In this document: piece by piece, positions 1-8,984 of the stretch
How positions within the stretch are numbered: position 1 is the stretch's first letter
How the letters are laid out: every line of letters starts with the position of its first letter
DNA from: Flavobacteriaceae bacterium
Lineage (GTDB): Bacteria > Bacteroidota > Bacteroidia > Flavobacteriales > Flavobacteriaceae
DNA: 64,000 bases
NCBI GenBank assembly: GCA_947491985.1
Contig: CANLLR010000002.1
Location: 94,289-158,288, forward strand
Direction of reading: 5' to 3'
Made by a program: the position numbers and the translations under genes
Notes under the pieces: model-generated
Database searches by the model: none
The model's input: the letters and a program-made list of their open reading frames with translations, nothing else
What the model was told of the DNA's origin: nothing

Positions 1-182
1 AAGGCAAAATACAAGTTGCTGAAATTTTAAACATCAAAGCAAAAGCGGTTATTCATGGCGAAGTAATTTGCGGAAAACTTGCTGTCGAACCAGGAGCCGA
101 ATTCAGCGCAACGTGCATAATGAGATCATCTCATAAATCTATTTCAAGTAACGGACAAGCTGCAGAAGAAAAGACAACTTGA
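1..182 (+). CDS. Bactofilin (polymer-forming cytoskeletal protein), C-terminal part
   Basis: The window opens inside this reading frame; codons run from base 3 to the TGA at 180-182, leaving 59 residues. The visible part has the short alternating beta-strand periodicity (KIQVAEILNIKAKAVIHGEV, then GKLAVEPGAEF) of the bactofilin beta-helix, and ends in a polar tail. Bactofilins polymerise into membrane-associated filaments that help shape the envelope. The next gene begins 3 bp downstream, so this gene is probably co-transcribed with the AtpZ/I-like gene. The assignment rests only on the C-terminal half of the domain. Confidence 0.72.
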   Translation, partial: GKIQVAEILNIKAKAVIHGEVICGKLAVEPGAEFSATCIMRSSHKSISSNGQAAEEKTT

Positions 183-185
183 TTC

Positions 186-425
186 ATGTCAAATGAAAAT
201 AACAAAAAACCAATGGCTGAGTATGCACGATATTCCAGTATCGGAATACAAATGTTTATCATTATTGGATTAGGAACTTTTGTTGGAGTCAAATTGGATG
301 AAAAGTATCCAAACAAAAACGATTTATTTACTATTATTTTTTCATTATCCTCTGTACTTATTGCCATATTTTATGTAATAAAACGAATACTTGCCATGGC
401 AAAAGAGGAAAAAGAAAATCAATGA
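186..425 (+). CDS. AtpZ/AtpI-family small membrane protein
   Basis: This 79-residue protein has a short polar N-terminus, two hydrophobic helices (about residues 18-36 and 46-65) and a Lys/Glu-rich cytoplasmic tail. That is the architecture of the AtpZ/AtpI proteins encoded at the head of ATP synthase operons. Family members are thought to assist c-ring assembly or cation movement linked to the synthase; no catalytic activity is expected. It starts 3 bp after the bactofilin stop and overlaps the next gene by 4 bp (ATGA at 422-425), which implies translational coupling. The family call relies on size, topology and position ahead of atpB. Confidence 0.75.
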   Translation: MSNENNKKPMAEYARYSSIGIQMFIIIGLGTFVGVKLDEKYPNKNDLFTIIFSLSSVLIAIFYVIKRILAMAKEEKENQ

Positions 426-820
426 AAGCATTTTTAAAAACACAAATTCAGGTAGTGATACAAAGTATTTTAATTACTTTTATTTTGTATTTTATACACC
501 ACACAGTCTTCTTTAATGTGCTTCCAAATGTATTGCTTATTGTGGCATTATTCAAGATATATCTTTTTCATTTTTTAGTTACAACGGTAATTATCCTCAT
601 TATAAGTTATAAACAATTTCAGGGTTATCTGAGCGTTTTCAATCTTTTCATTTTTTTCACAATGCTAAAGATGCTTCTTGTGGTTGTTTTTTTACTCCCA
701 GTTTTCCTCTCCGATATGAAGAATAGAAACTATGATGTTTTTAATTTTTTTATACCGTATTTCATCTATCTTACTTTCGAAGTTTATTCCATCAGCAAAC
801 TACTTCAGAAACAGAAGTAA
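422..820 (+). CDS. Small four-helix membrane protein upstream of atpB
   Basis: This 132-residue, very hydrophobic and Phe-rich protein has about four predicted transmembrane segments (roughly residues 10-30, 36-60, 70-92 and 102-122) and a basic C-terminus. It overlaps the AtpZ/I-like gene by 4 bp and precedes the atpB promoter, the position held in many bacteria by AtpI or a similar accessory subunit. It may match a Flavobacteriaceae-restricted domain of unknown function (DUF6168 comes to mind, unverified). A role in assembly or membrane insertion of Fo is inferred from position alone. Confidence 0.7.
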   Translation: MKAFLKTQIQVVIQSILITFILYFIHHTVFFNVLPNVLLIVALFKIYLFHFLVTTVIILIISYKQFQGYLSVFNLFIFFTMLKMLLVVVFLLPVFLSDMKNRNYDVFNFFIPYFIYLTFEVYSISKLLQKQK

Positions 821-870
821 GTAATAAAAGTACAATTTAGAAATATTTAAAAAATTAAAGCAAAAATATT

Positions 871-902
871 TTTGACATTTTGCTTTAAACTATGTACATT
901 TG
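871..902 (+). promoter_or_regulatory. Promoter of the atpBEFHAG operon
   Basis: A TTTG at 871-874 and a TACATTTG at 895-902 are separated by 20 bp. This matches the Bacteroidota primary-sigma consensus (TTTG at -33, TAnnTTTG at -7). Transcription would begin near 907, giving a leader of about 33 nt before atpB at 940. It would allow expression of the structural subunits independently of the bactofilin and AtpZ/I-like genes. Confidence 0.7.
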
Positions 903-939
903 CACAAAATTTAAAGAAGGGTATAAATAAATTTAAAAA

Positions 940-2022
940 ATGAAATTAAGCAACCTTACAAGAGCCGTTTATTCAATAATCTTTATACTTATATCATCAC
1001 TTGGACATGCATCTGATTCAAAAGAAGCGTCTGAAGGCGAAAAATTTGACGCCAAGGAAATGATCATGCATCACGTTAAGGATGCGCATGAGTTTCACAT
1101 ACTAGATTGGAATGGAAAACCAATTTCATTGTCGTTGCCCATAATACTTTATGATAAAAACCTTACCGTGTTTAGTTCGGGTGAGTTTCACCATGATGAT
1201 TCAGGAAGTCATATTGTTGAAAAAAACGGATATAAATACGTTAAACTTCATGAAAAAATTTATCAGTTAAATGCTGGTGAAACGAAGTTAAATCTAGATG
1301 ATAAGCATCATCCAGTTAATGCGTCAACACCTTATGATTTTTCTATAACTAGAAACGTATTTATGATGTGGGTTTCTGTACTAGTGCTTTTGGTACTATT
1401 TATAGCTTCTGCACGAAAATACAAAAACAAAGATTATCAAAAATCATTAGGAATTGCTGGATTTGTGGAGCCTTTAATTTTATTTGTAAGAGATGAAATT
1501 GCACGACCAATGATTGGAGAAAAAAGATACAAAAGGTACATGCCTTATTTATTGACCGTTTTCTTCTTTATTTGGATTAACAATATTTTCGGATTGATTC
1601 CAATTCTCAATGGAGCCAATTTAAGTGGTAATATTGCATTTACATTGGTTTTAGCGACGTTCACATTTATTATAACTACTTTTAGTGGAAACAAGAATTA
1701 TTGGAAACACATCTTTTGGATGCCTGGAGTTCCTATTCCTATGAAAATATTTTTGATGCCAATTGAATTAATTGGAATCTTTACCAAACCAATTTCCTTA
1801 ATGATTCGATTATTTGCCAACATTACAGCTGGTCACATTATCATTTTGGCATTGATGTCACTAATTTTTATTTTCAAAAGTATTGCAGTTGCACCGGTAT
1901 CTGTAGCGTTTTCATTATTTATTACAGTAATCGAAATTGTTGTAACAGCAATACAAGCATACATATTTACAATTTTGTCAGCCCTTTATTTTGGTATGGC
2001 AACAGAAGAAGAGCATCATTAA
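940..2022 (+). CDS. atpB: F-type ATP synthase subunit a
   Basis: Subunit a forms the proton half-channels of membrane-embedded Fo. The protein is 360 residues, longer than the roughly 270 of E. coli, because of an N-terminal extension: a signal-like hydrophobic segment (about 8-25) and a His-, Asp- and Lys-rich region up to about residue 135. Long subunit a forms of this kind are usual in Bacteroidota. The membrane domain starts near 140. The essential arginine lies in MIRLFANITAGH (Arg290, equivalent to E. coli Arg210). The C-terminus ends EEHH. The gene is first after the 871-902 promoter and 19 bp before atpE. Confidence 0.97.
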   Translation: MKLSNLTRAVYSIIFILISSLGHASDSKEASEGEKFDAKEMIMHHVKDAHEFHILDWNGKPISLSLPIILYDKNLTVFSSGEFHHDDSGSHIVEKNGYKYVKLHEKIYQLNAGETKLNLDDKHHPVNASTPYDFSITRNVFMMWVSVLVLLVLFIASARKYKNKDYQKSLGIAGFVEPLILFVRDEIARPMIGEKRYKRYMPYLLTVFFFIWINNIFGLIPILNGANLSGNIAFTLVLATFTFIITTFSGNKNYWKHIFWMPGVPIPMKIFLMPIELIGIFTKPISLMIRLFANITAGHIIILALMSLIFIFKSIAVAPVSVAFSLFITVIEIVVTAIQAYIFTILSALYFGMATEEEHH

Positions 2023-2026
2023 TTAA

Positions 2027-2251
<225 letters not shown>

Positions 2252-2333
2252 TCCAAGAAAGAAAAACAAGAAATACAGTAGTAACGGTTGGTTGCTACTG
2301 TATCTTTTAAATTAATTAAAAAAACATAAAGAA

Positions 2334-2828
2334 ATGGATTTAGTAACACCCGGACTTGGACTAATATTTTGGTCAGTACTTACTTTTTTATTCTTATTAT
2401 TTATACTCAGAAAATTTGCTTGGAAACCAATTTTGGATGCCGTAAACGAAAGAGAAGAAGGAATCAAAAACGCTTTGTTATCTGCTGAAAATGCAAAAAA
2501 AGATATGCAAAATCTAAAATCAGATAACGAGAAATTGTTAGCCAAAGCTAGAGCAGAACGAGATGCTATGATGAAAGAAGCACGTGAAATCAAAGATAAA
2601 ATGATTAACGATGCCAAATCGGAAGCACAACTTTCTGGAGAAAAAATGATTGCGCAAGCGAAAGTTGCTATCGAAAGCGAAAAAAATGCTGCGATGGCCG
2701 AATTGAAAAATCAAGTTTCTTCTTTATCATTAGAAATCGCAGAAAAAGTATTAAGAGACGAATTATCTAACAAAGATTCTCAAACTAAATTAGTTGAGAA
2801 AATGTTGGGCGAGGCTAAATTAAATTAA
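2334..2828 (+). CDS. atpF: F-type ATP synthase subunit b
   Basis: This 164-residue peripheral-stalk subunit has one N-terminal transmembrane helix (about residues 9-27) followed by a long charged helix rich in Ala, Lys and Glu that forms the coiled-coil dimer tying Fo to F1. The length is typical of b subunits. There is a single b gene and no b' paralogue nearby. The stop is 5 bp before atpH, and the order matches the standard E-F-H-A-G series. The ATG at 2334 opens directly into the short MDLVTPGLGLIFW segment typical of the family. Confidence 0.96.
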   Translation: MDLVTPGLGLIFWSVLTFLFLLFILRKFAWKPILDAVNEREEGIKNALLSAENAKKDMQNLKSDNEKLLAKARAERDAMMKEAREIKDKMINDAKSEAQLSGEKMIAQAKVAIESEKNAAMAELKNQVSSLSLEIAEKVLRDELSNKDSQTKLVEKMLGEAKLN

Positions 2829-2833
2829 TCGTT

Positions 2834-3367
2834 ATGATAGGAAATAGAGCAGCGATTCGATATGCAAAAGCCATCCTTGATTTGGCCATTTCAAAAAATG
2901 CTTCAGTTCAAGTAAATGACGACATGATTTTAGTTGCATCAACTGTTAATGGTAATCAAGAATTGAATGGTTTTATTCAAAATCCTACTATTAGTGTTGA
3001 TGTAAAAGAAAATGCTTTATTAGAAGTTTTTGCAGCTGTTAATCCAGTAACCAAAAGTCTTTTTCACTTACTATTTGTAAACAAAAGATTTGAAATTTTA
3101 GAAGGCATCGCCAACAATTACAAACAATTGTTTGATCAAATGAATGGCGTTGAATTGGCAAAAGTAACCACAGCAATCCCTATGGATGCCGATTTAGAAG
3201 CAAAAATCATGGCGAAAATTGCTACATTTTCAAACAAAAAAATAACTATTGAAAATACCGTTGACCCATCCATTATAGGAGGATTTATCCTTCGAATAGG
3301 TGACCAACAATACAATGCATCTGTTGCAAATAGATTGCAAGAATTAAAACGTGAGTTTAGTAATTAA
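2834..3367 (+). CDS. atpH: F-type ATP synthase subunit delta
   Basis: This 177-residue protein is the delta subunit, which joins the peripheral stalk to the top of the alpha/beta hexamer. It begins with the family signature (RAAIRYAKAILDLA) and ends with the conserved C-terminal region around DPSIIGGFILRIGDQ and the small RLQELKREF helix. Its length is as usual. It lies 5 bp after atpF and 23 bp before atpA, inside the operon. No anomalies were seen. Confidence 0.96.
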   Translation: MIGNRAAIRYAKAILDLAISKNASVQVNDDMILVASTVNGNQELNGFIQNPTISVDVKENALLEVFAAVNPVTKSLFHLLFVNKRFEILEGIANNYKQLFDQMNGVELAKVTTAIPMDADLEAKIMAKIATFSNKKITIENTVDPSIIGGFILRIGDQQYNASVANRLQELKREFSN

Positions 3368-3390
3368 TATACCATTAAAGATATATCAAA

Positions 3391-4968
3391 ATGGCAGAAA
3401 TTAAACCGGCTGAAATATCAGCAATATTGAAAAAACAATTATCTGGTTTTGAATCAGGTGCATCGTTAGAAGAAGTTGGAACCGTACTTCAAGTAGGTGA
3501 TGGTATTGCTCGTGTTTACGGGTTATCAAACGCTCAATATGGTGAGTTAGTACAATTCGACAACGGATTGGAAGCCATCGTATTGAACCTTGAAGAAGAT
3601 AATGTCGGGGTGGTACTTTTAGGTCCATCAACCGGAATCAGAGAAGGCTCAACAGTAAAAAGAACACAACGTATTGCCTCTTTAAAAGTAGGAGAACAAA
3701 TCGTTGGTCGTGTAGTGAATACATTAGGAGAACCAATCGATGGTAAAGGACCAATTGGAGGCGAACTTTTTGATATGCCATTAGAAAGAAAAGCTCCAGG
3801 AGTTATTTTCCGTCAACCAGTAACCGAGCCATTACAAACCGGTATCAAAGCAGTAGACGCTATGATTCCAGTCGGTCGTGGTCAACGTGAATTGGTGATT
3901 GGTGACCGTCAAACGGGTAAATCTACTGTTTGTATTGACACTATCTTAAATCAAAAAGAATTTTATGATGCAGGGAAACCAGTATTTTGTATCTATGTGG
4001 CTATCGGACAAAAAGCATCGACAGTAGCTGGAATTGCAAAAATGCTAGAAGAAAAAGGCGCTATGGCGTACACCGTAATTGTAGCCGCTAACGCTTCTGA
4101 CCCAGCACCAATGCAAGTATATGCACCAATGGCAGGAGCTGCAATCGGAGAATATTTCCGTGATTCAGGTCGTCCAGCATTAATCGTTTATGATGATTTA
4201 TCAAAACAAGCCGTAGCCTACCGTGAAGTGTCTCTTTTGTTAAGAAGACCACCGGGTCGTGAAGCATATCCTGGAGACGTTTTTTACCTTCACTCCCGTT
4301 TATTAGAAAGAGCGTGTAAAGTAATTGCCGATGACGGAATTGCAAAAGACATGAACGACTTGCCAGATTCATTAAAAGGAATTGTTAAAGGTGGTGGATC
4401 GTTGACTGCTTTACCAATTATCGAAACGCAAGCAGGTGACGTTTCTGCTTATATTCCAACTAACGTAATTTCGATTACAGACGGACAGATTTTCTTGGAT
4501 GGAGATTTGTTTAACTCTGGAGTTCGTCCAGCGATTAACGTTGGTATTTCGGTATCTCGTGTGGGTGGTAACGCACAAATTAAATCGATGAAAAAAGTGG
4601 CTGGAACTTTAAAATTAGATCAAGCACAATTCCGTGAATTGGAAGCCTTTGCAAAATTTGGTTCTGATTTGGATGCAGTTACTTTAAATGTAATTGAAAA
4701 AGGAAAAAGAAACGTTGAAATCTTGAAACAAGGCTTGAACTCTCCATACACTGTTGAAGATCAAGTAGCTATTATTTATGCAGGTTCTAAAAACTTGCTA
4801 CGAAGTGTTCCAGTTGGTAAAGTGAAAGAGTTTGAAAAAGATTTCATTCTTTACATGAACACAAAGCACAGAGATACTCTAGACGCTTTAAAAGCAGGTA
4901 AATTAGATGATAACATTACTGATGTTATTGAAAAAGCAGCTAAAGAAGTATCAGCGAAATACAATTAA
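3391..4968 (+). CDS. atpA: F-type ATP synthase subunit alpha
   Basis: This 525-residue non-catalytic nucleotide-binding subunit of F1 alternates with beta around gamma. Visible features are the N-terminal beta-barrel ([16 protein letters not shown]), the P-loop GDRQTGKST (171-179), the region [16 protein letters not shown] with the Walker B strand, and the signature [14 protein letters not shown]. The beta (atpD) and epsilon (atpC) genes do not follow; in Bacteroidota they are normally a separate operon. The 82 bp to atpG contain an inverted repeat. The codon pattern suggests high expression. Confidence 0.98.
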   Translation: MAEIKPAEISAILKKQLSGFESGASLEEVGTVLQVGDGIARVYGLSNAQYGELVQFDNGLEAIVLNLEEDNVGVVLLGPSTGIREGSTVKRTQRIASLKVGEQIVGRVVNTLGEPIDGKGPIGGELFDMPLERKAPGVIFRQPVTEPLQTGIKAVDAMIPVGRGQRELVIGDRQTGKSTVCIDTILNQKEFYDAGKPVFCIYVAIGQKASTVAGIAKMLEEKGAMAYTVIVAANASDPAPMQVYAPMAGAAIGEYFRDSGRPALIVYDDLSKQAVAYREVSLLLRRPPGREAYPGDVFYLHSRLLERACKVIADDGIAKDMNDLPDSLKGIVKGGGSLTALPIIETQAGDVSAYIPTNVISITDGQIFLDGDLFNSGVRPAINVGISVSRVGGNAQIKSMKKVAGTLKLDQAQFRELEAFAKFGSDLDAVTLNVIEKGKRNVEILKQGLNSPYTVEDQVAIIYAGSKNLLRSVPVGKVKEFEKDFILYMNTKHRDTLDALKAGKLDDNITDVIEKAAKEVSAKYN

Positions 4969-4979
4969 AATTATTTTAA

Positions 4980-5042
4980 ATTTTGAATTATAAATATTAA
5001 ATGGCCTCCATAAATTTATAATTCAAAATTTATAATTCAAAA
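4980..5042. repeat. Inverted and tandem AT-rich repeat between atpA and atpG
   Basis: ATTTTGAATTATAAAT at 4980-4995 is exactly complementary to ATTTATAATTCAAAAT at 5014-5029, an 18-base loop apart. The unit AATTTATAATTCAAA occurs twice in tandem at 5013-5042. The transcript could form a 16-bp AU-rich hairpin between two ATPase genes. It has no T-run placed like a classical terminator, so it may be a mobile intergenic repeat or an mRNA-processing site. Confidence 0.75.
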
Positions 5043-5050
5043 TAAAACAA

Positions 5051-5911
5051 ATGGCAAACTTAAAGGAAATCCGTAATAGAATTACATCCGTTTCATCAAC
5101 GATGCAGATTACTTCTGCGATGAAAATGGTTTCTGCTGCAAAGTTGAAAAAGGCACAAGACGCCATTACAGCAATGCGGCCTTATGCCGAAAAATTAACC
5201 GAATTATTGCAAAGTTTAAGCGCAACTCTTGATGGTGAAGTAGGTGGAAATTATACAACACAAAGAGAAATTAAAAAAGTCTTAATTGTTGCTATAACTT
5301 CTAACAGAGGTTTGTGCGGTGCATTCAATTCGAATGTTATCAAACAATCTAAATGGATTGCCGATTCTTATGTTGGAGCACAAGTCGATGTTTTTGCCAT
5401 TGGAAAAAAAGGAAATGATGCCTTGTCTAAAACGTGTTCAATTGCCGGAAACAAAAGTGAAGTTTTTGATAATTTAACTTTTGATACTGTAGCAGAGATT
5501 GCACAAATTTTAACAGATAAATTTACTTCTGGCGAGTACGATAAAATTGAAATTGTATACAATCAATTCAAAAACGCCGCAACTCAAATTGTACAAACAG
5601 AACAGTTTTTGCCTTTGGCACCCATCAAATCCGATACGCCTGTTGCCAATGTAGATTATATCTTCGAACCATCAAAAGAAGAAATTATCTTAACGTTGAT
5701 TCCAAAATCGTTAAAAACCCAATTGTACAAATCCATTCGTGACTCGTTTGCTTCAGAGCACGGTGCACGTATGACAGCAATGCACAAAGCAACTGATAAC
5801 GCAACCGATTTAAGAGATCAATTGAAATTAACCTATAACAAAGCACGTCAAGCTGCAATTACCAATGAAATCCTTGAAATCGTTGGTGGAGCAGAGGCTC
5901 TTAAAGGTTAA
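5051..5911 (+). CDS. atpG: F-type ATP synthase subunit gamma
   Basis: This 286-residue central-shaft subunit transmits rotation from the c-ring to the catalytic hexamer. It has the N-terminal coiled-coil signature (LKEIRNRITSVSSTMQITSA MKMV), the conserved SNRGLCGAFN region, and the C-terminal helix ending ARQAAITNEILEIVGGAEAL. It is the last gene of the operon; a strong hairpin terminator follows 21 bp downstream. The length is normal for the family. Confidence 0.97.
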   Translation: MANLKEIRNRITSVSSTMQITSAMKMVSAAKLKKAQDAITAMRPYAEKLTELLQSLSATLDGEVGGNYTTQREIKKVLIVAITSNRGLCGAFNSNVIKQSKWIADSYVGAQVDVFAIGKKGNDALSKTCSIAGNKSEVFDNLTFDTVAEIAQILTDKFTSGEYDKIEIVYNQFKNAATQIVQTEQFLPLAPIKSDTPVANVDYIFEPSKEEIILTLIPKSLKTQLYKSIRDSFASEHGARMTAMHKATDNATDLRDQLKLTYNKARQAAITNEILEIVGGAEALKG

Positions 5912-5932
5912 TTAAAATTATAAAGAAGAGTT

Positions 5933-5968
5933 AAGAGCCGACATTAGTTGGCTCTTTTTTTTATTTTT
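5933..5968 (+). terminator. Rho-independent terminator of the atp operon
   Basis: AAGAGCC (5933-5939) pairs with GGCTCTT (5950-5956), extended by a G-T and two further pairs to a 10-bp stem with loop ATTA. It is followed by a run of eight T and further T-rich sequence. It lies directly after atpG. Confidence 0.88.
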
Positions 5969-6026
5969 ATTATCCATCCTCAAAACCAAGAAATTAGTTA
6001 TTTTTGCTACTATTTAAAGCATCACT

Positions 6027-7493
6027 TTGAGTTTATATAAAAACCTTTTCAAGCAAACCTTAATTTACGGACTGGCAACAGTGTTACCGAGAATCATCAG
6101 TTTTATTCTCAATCCGTTGTATGTGTATTACTTGAAAGACAAAAGCGAAATGGGAGATGTAGCTATTATTTTCTCTTATTTGGTTTTCTTTAATGTCATT
6201 TTATCGTACGGAATGGAAACCGCTTTCTTCCGATTTTACAATACTGAAGACAATAAAAAACGTGTTATATCCACTTCAACAATCACATTATTTTGGTCGT
6301 CGATAGGGTTTTTAGTCCTTTCTTTATTGTTCAGAAAAACACTTTCCCATTGGTCGAATATCAGTGTCGAATACATCACCTATACCATTTGGATTTTAAC
6401 GTTAGATTCGTTGGCGATTATTCCTTTTTCAAAATTAAGAGCCGAAAGAAAACCATTGAAATATGCCATTATTAAGGTTGGAAATGTAACCGTAAATTTG
6501 TTGCTTACCGTTTTCTTTTTGGCTTTTTTACCTCAATTAGCCAATCAAAATCAGGCTGGGTTTTGGAATTCTATTTATTTCGAAAATTTTCAAGTGGGCT
6601 ATATTTTTGTTGCCAATTTAGTGGCGAGTTTGCTCACGTTTGTCATTTTAATTCCGAACTATCTCAATATCAAATGGAAGTTTGATTACCAACTCTGGAA
6701 GAAAATGATGCACTACGGTTTTCCAATTCTCATTGCTGGAATTGCTTTTGCCATCAACGAACATTTTGACAAAATTCTTTTAGATTGGATGCATGTGTCT
6801 AAATCGGATATCGGAGCGTATGCTGCATGCTATAAAATCGGAATGTTTATGGTATTGTTCCGAACTGCGTATACATTGGGAATTGAACCGTTTTTTTTCA
6901 GCCATGCTTCCCATAAAAATGCACCGCAAACCTATGCTATTATCACCAAATATTTCGTGATTTTTGGTTCGTTTATTTGTTTGTTTGTTATTGCTTTTAT
7001 CGATTTATTAAAACAACCTTTGGTGCCAAATGCCTCCTATTGGGACGCAATAAAAGTGGTGCCGCTGATAGTGTTGGCTAATTTTTTCCTAGGCATTTAT
7101 ACCAATTTGTCGGTTTGGTACAAATTGATTGATAAAACTAAAATCGGAGCGTACATATCTATTTTTGGAGCAGCAATAACATTAGGGTTGAATGTACTAT
7201 TGATTCCAAAATACAGTTATTACGGTTCCGCAATTGCAACCATTGTCGCGTACGCAAGCATGATGATTATATCATACAAAATGGGACAAAAAAGTTACCC
7301 GATTCCGTATGATATGAATAAGATTTTTAGTTATCTCATACTAACCATAGTGTTTTCGGCAATATCTTTTTATATTCCTTACGTTAGAGAAACGTATTTC
7401 ATAAAAATCATTTTACTTTCAGCATTTTTATATTTTATCTATCACAACGAAAAAGAAACCTTAACACGAATCATCAAAAGAAAAGCAAACTAA
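6027..7493 (+). CDS. Polysaccharide/lipid II-type flippase (MATE-like oligosaccharide exporter)
   Basis: This 488-residue polytopic protein has about 12-14 hydrophobic helices, a conserved N-terminal motif ([19 protein letters not shown]) and Lys/Arg-rich loops, as in Wzx/MurJ-like polysaccharide biosynthesis exporters. Such proteins flip undecaprenyl-linked glycans across the inner membrane. The start is TTG at 6027, the only start that keeps the conserved N-terminus; a TATTTTTG box at 5999-6006 lies just upstream but without a good -33 element. The stop overlaps dut by 1 bp (TAATG). The substrate cannot be read from sequence; the following nucleotidyltransferase fits a surface-glycan role. 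Confidence 0.82.
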   Translation: MSLYKNLFKQTLIYGLATVLPRIISFILNPLYVYYLKDKSEMGDVAIIFSYLVFFNVILSYGMETAFFRFYNTEDNKKRVISTSTITLFWSSIGFLVLSLLFRKTLSHWSNISVEYITYTIWILTLDSLAIIPFSKLRAERKPLKYAIIKVGNVTVNLLLTVFFLAFLPQLANQNQAGFWNSIYFENFQVGYIFVANLVASLLTFVILIPNYLNIKWKFDYQLWKKMMHYGFPILIAGIAFAINEHFDKILLDWMHVSKSDIGAYAACYKIGMFMVLFRTAYTLGIEPFFFSHASHKNAPQTYAIITKYFVIFGSFICLFVIAFIDLLKQPLVPNASYWDAIKVVPLIVLANFFLGIYTNLSVWYKLIDKTKIGAYISIFGAAITLGLNVLLIPKYSYYGSAIATIVAYASMMIISYKMGQKSYPIPYDMNKIFSYLILTIVFSAISFYIPYVRETYFIKIILLSAFLYFIYHNEKETLTRIIKRKAN

Positions 7494-7927
7494 TGACCAT
7501 CAAAATCATCAACAAGTCGCAACATAATTTACCAAATTACGAAACGATAGCTTCGGCGGGAATGGATTTACGAGCCAATCTTACCGAATCCATCACAATA
7601 AAAACGCTCGAACGCACCATTGTTAAAACAGGTTTGTTTATCGAACTGCCAATCGGATATGAAGCACAAGTTCGTCCACGTAGTGGATTAGCTGCCAAAA
7701 AAGGAATTACGGTTTTAAATTCACCCGGAACAGTCGATGCAGATTATCGTGGCGAAATTGGTGTAATTTTAGTAAATTTATCAAATGAAGATTTTGTCAT
7801 CGAAAACGGCGAACGAATTGCTCAATTAATCATCGCCAAACACGAACGCGCCGAATGGATCGAAGTACAAGAATTGTCAGAAACTTCTCGTGGTGAAGGT
7901 GGATTTGGTAGTACAGGAGTAAAATAG
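7493..7927 (+). CDS. dut: dUTP diphosphatase
   Basis: The enzyme hydrolyses dUTP to dUMP and pyrophosphate, keeping uracil out of DNA and feeding dTMP synthesis. At 144 residues it has the normal trimeric dUTPase size, with the family motifs visible: AGMDLRA (22-28), RPRSGLA (61-67), [12 protein letters not shown] (79-90, with the catalytic aspartate), and the glycine-rich C-terminal lid [10 protein letters not shown] (133-142). It starts at the ATG that overlaps the flippase stop, so the two are translationally coupled. Confidence 0.96.
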   Translation: MTIKIINKSQHNLPNYETIASAGMDLRANLTESITIKTLERTIVKTGLFIELPIGYEAQVRPRSGLAAKKGITVLNSPGTVDADYRGEIGVILVNLSNEDFVIENGERIAQLIIAKHERAEWIEVQELSETSRGEGGFGSTGVK

Positions 7928-7967
7928 TTGTCAGTAATCAGTCAACAGTAAAAACAAACAAAAAAAC

Positions 7968-8978
7968 ATGAAAATAATAGTCCCAATGGCAGGTCGAGGT
8001 TCACGTCTTCGTCCGCACACATTAACGATTCCAAAACCCTTAATCCCAATTGCAGGAAAACCAATTGTTCACCGATTGGTTGAAGATATTGCTGGAGTAT
8101 TAAATCAAGAGATAGAAGAAGTAGCTTTTATCATTCACGAAAGTTTTGGCAAAAAAGTCGAAGAAGATTTAATTGCGATTGCCCAAAAATTAGGGGCGAA
8201 AGGAACAATATATTACCAAAATGAAGCGTTAGGTACTGGACATGCGATTATGTGTGCCAAAGATTCCTTGAATGGTTCGGCGGTTATCGCTTATGCAGAT
8301 ACTTTAATTCGTGCCGATTTTGATTTGGATACCACAGCTGACAGCGTTATTTGGGTAAAACAAGTCGAACAACCAGAAGCTTTTGGTGTGGTAAAATTGA
8401 ACGAAGCCAATGAAATTGTCGAATTGGTAGAAAAACCAATGGAATTTGTTTCCGACCTCGCAGTAATTGGCATCTATTATTTTAAAGACATAGCCGTTTT
8501 AAAAGACGAATTGCAATCGGTATTGGATAATAACATCATTCATGGTGGTGAATATCAAATAAACGACGGAATTAAACAAATGATGTCAAAAGGCATGAAA
8601 TTTGTACCGGGTAAAGTCGACGAGTGGATGGATTGCGGAAACAAAGAAGTTACTGTCGACACCAACAACAGAATGCTAGGATTTTTGCATGCTGATGGCG
8701 AAAATTTAGTTTCAGAAGATGTGAAATTAGAAAATGCAACAATCATTCCGCCTTGTTTTATCGGAGAAAATGTTGTATTAATCAACGCTACTGTTGGTCC
8801 GAATGTATCTTTAGGAAAAGGATGTCATATCGTTAACAGTACTATAAAAAATAGTTTAGTCCAAACCCATGTACATATTAAAAACGCGAGTTTAAACAAC
8901 GCCATGATAGGTAATCATGCCAATTTTGACGGAAATTTTACCAATATCAGTATCGGAGATTATTCGGTTTTAGAATAA
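7968..8978 (+). CDS. Sugar-1-phosphate nucleotidyltransferase with left-handed beta-helix tail
   Basis: This 336-residue cytoplasmic enzyme has the nucleotide-binding motif GRGSRLRP (9-16) and PKPL (22-25) of the GlmU/RmlA superfamily, a GTGHAI substrate loop near residue 86, and from about residue 245 hexapeptide-type repeats (ENATIIPPCFIGENVVL, then GPNVSLGKGC) forming a left-handed beta-helix. It should make an NDP-sugar from a sugar-1-phosphate and NTP. The sugar cannot be decided; glucose-1-phosphate thymidylyl- or uridylyltransferase-like activity is plausible. It is followed after 6 bp by the TPR gene, within the envelope operon. Confidence 0.85.
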   Translation: MKIIVPMAGRGSRLRPHTLTIPKPLIPIAGKPIVHRLVEDIAGVLNQEIEEVAFIIHESFGKKVEEDLIAIAQKLGAKGTIYYQNEALGTGHAIMCAKDSLNGSAVIAYADTLIRADFDLDTTADSVIWVKQVEQPEAFGVVKLNEANEIVELVEKPMEFVSDLAVIGIYYFKDIAVLKDELQSVLDNNIIHGGEYQINDGIKQMMSKGMKFVPGKVDEWMDCGNKEVTVDTNNRMLGFLHADGENLVSEDVKLENATIIPPCFIGENVVLINATVGPNVSLGKGCHIVNSTIKNSLVQTHVHIKNASLNNAMIGNHANFDGNFTNISIGDYSVLE

Positions 8979-8984
8979 AAATAA

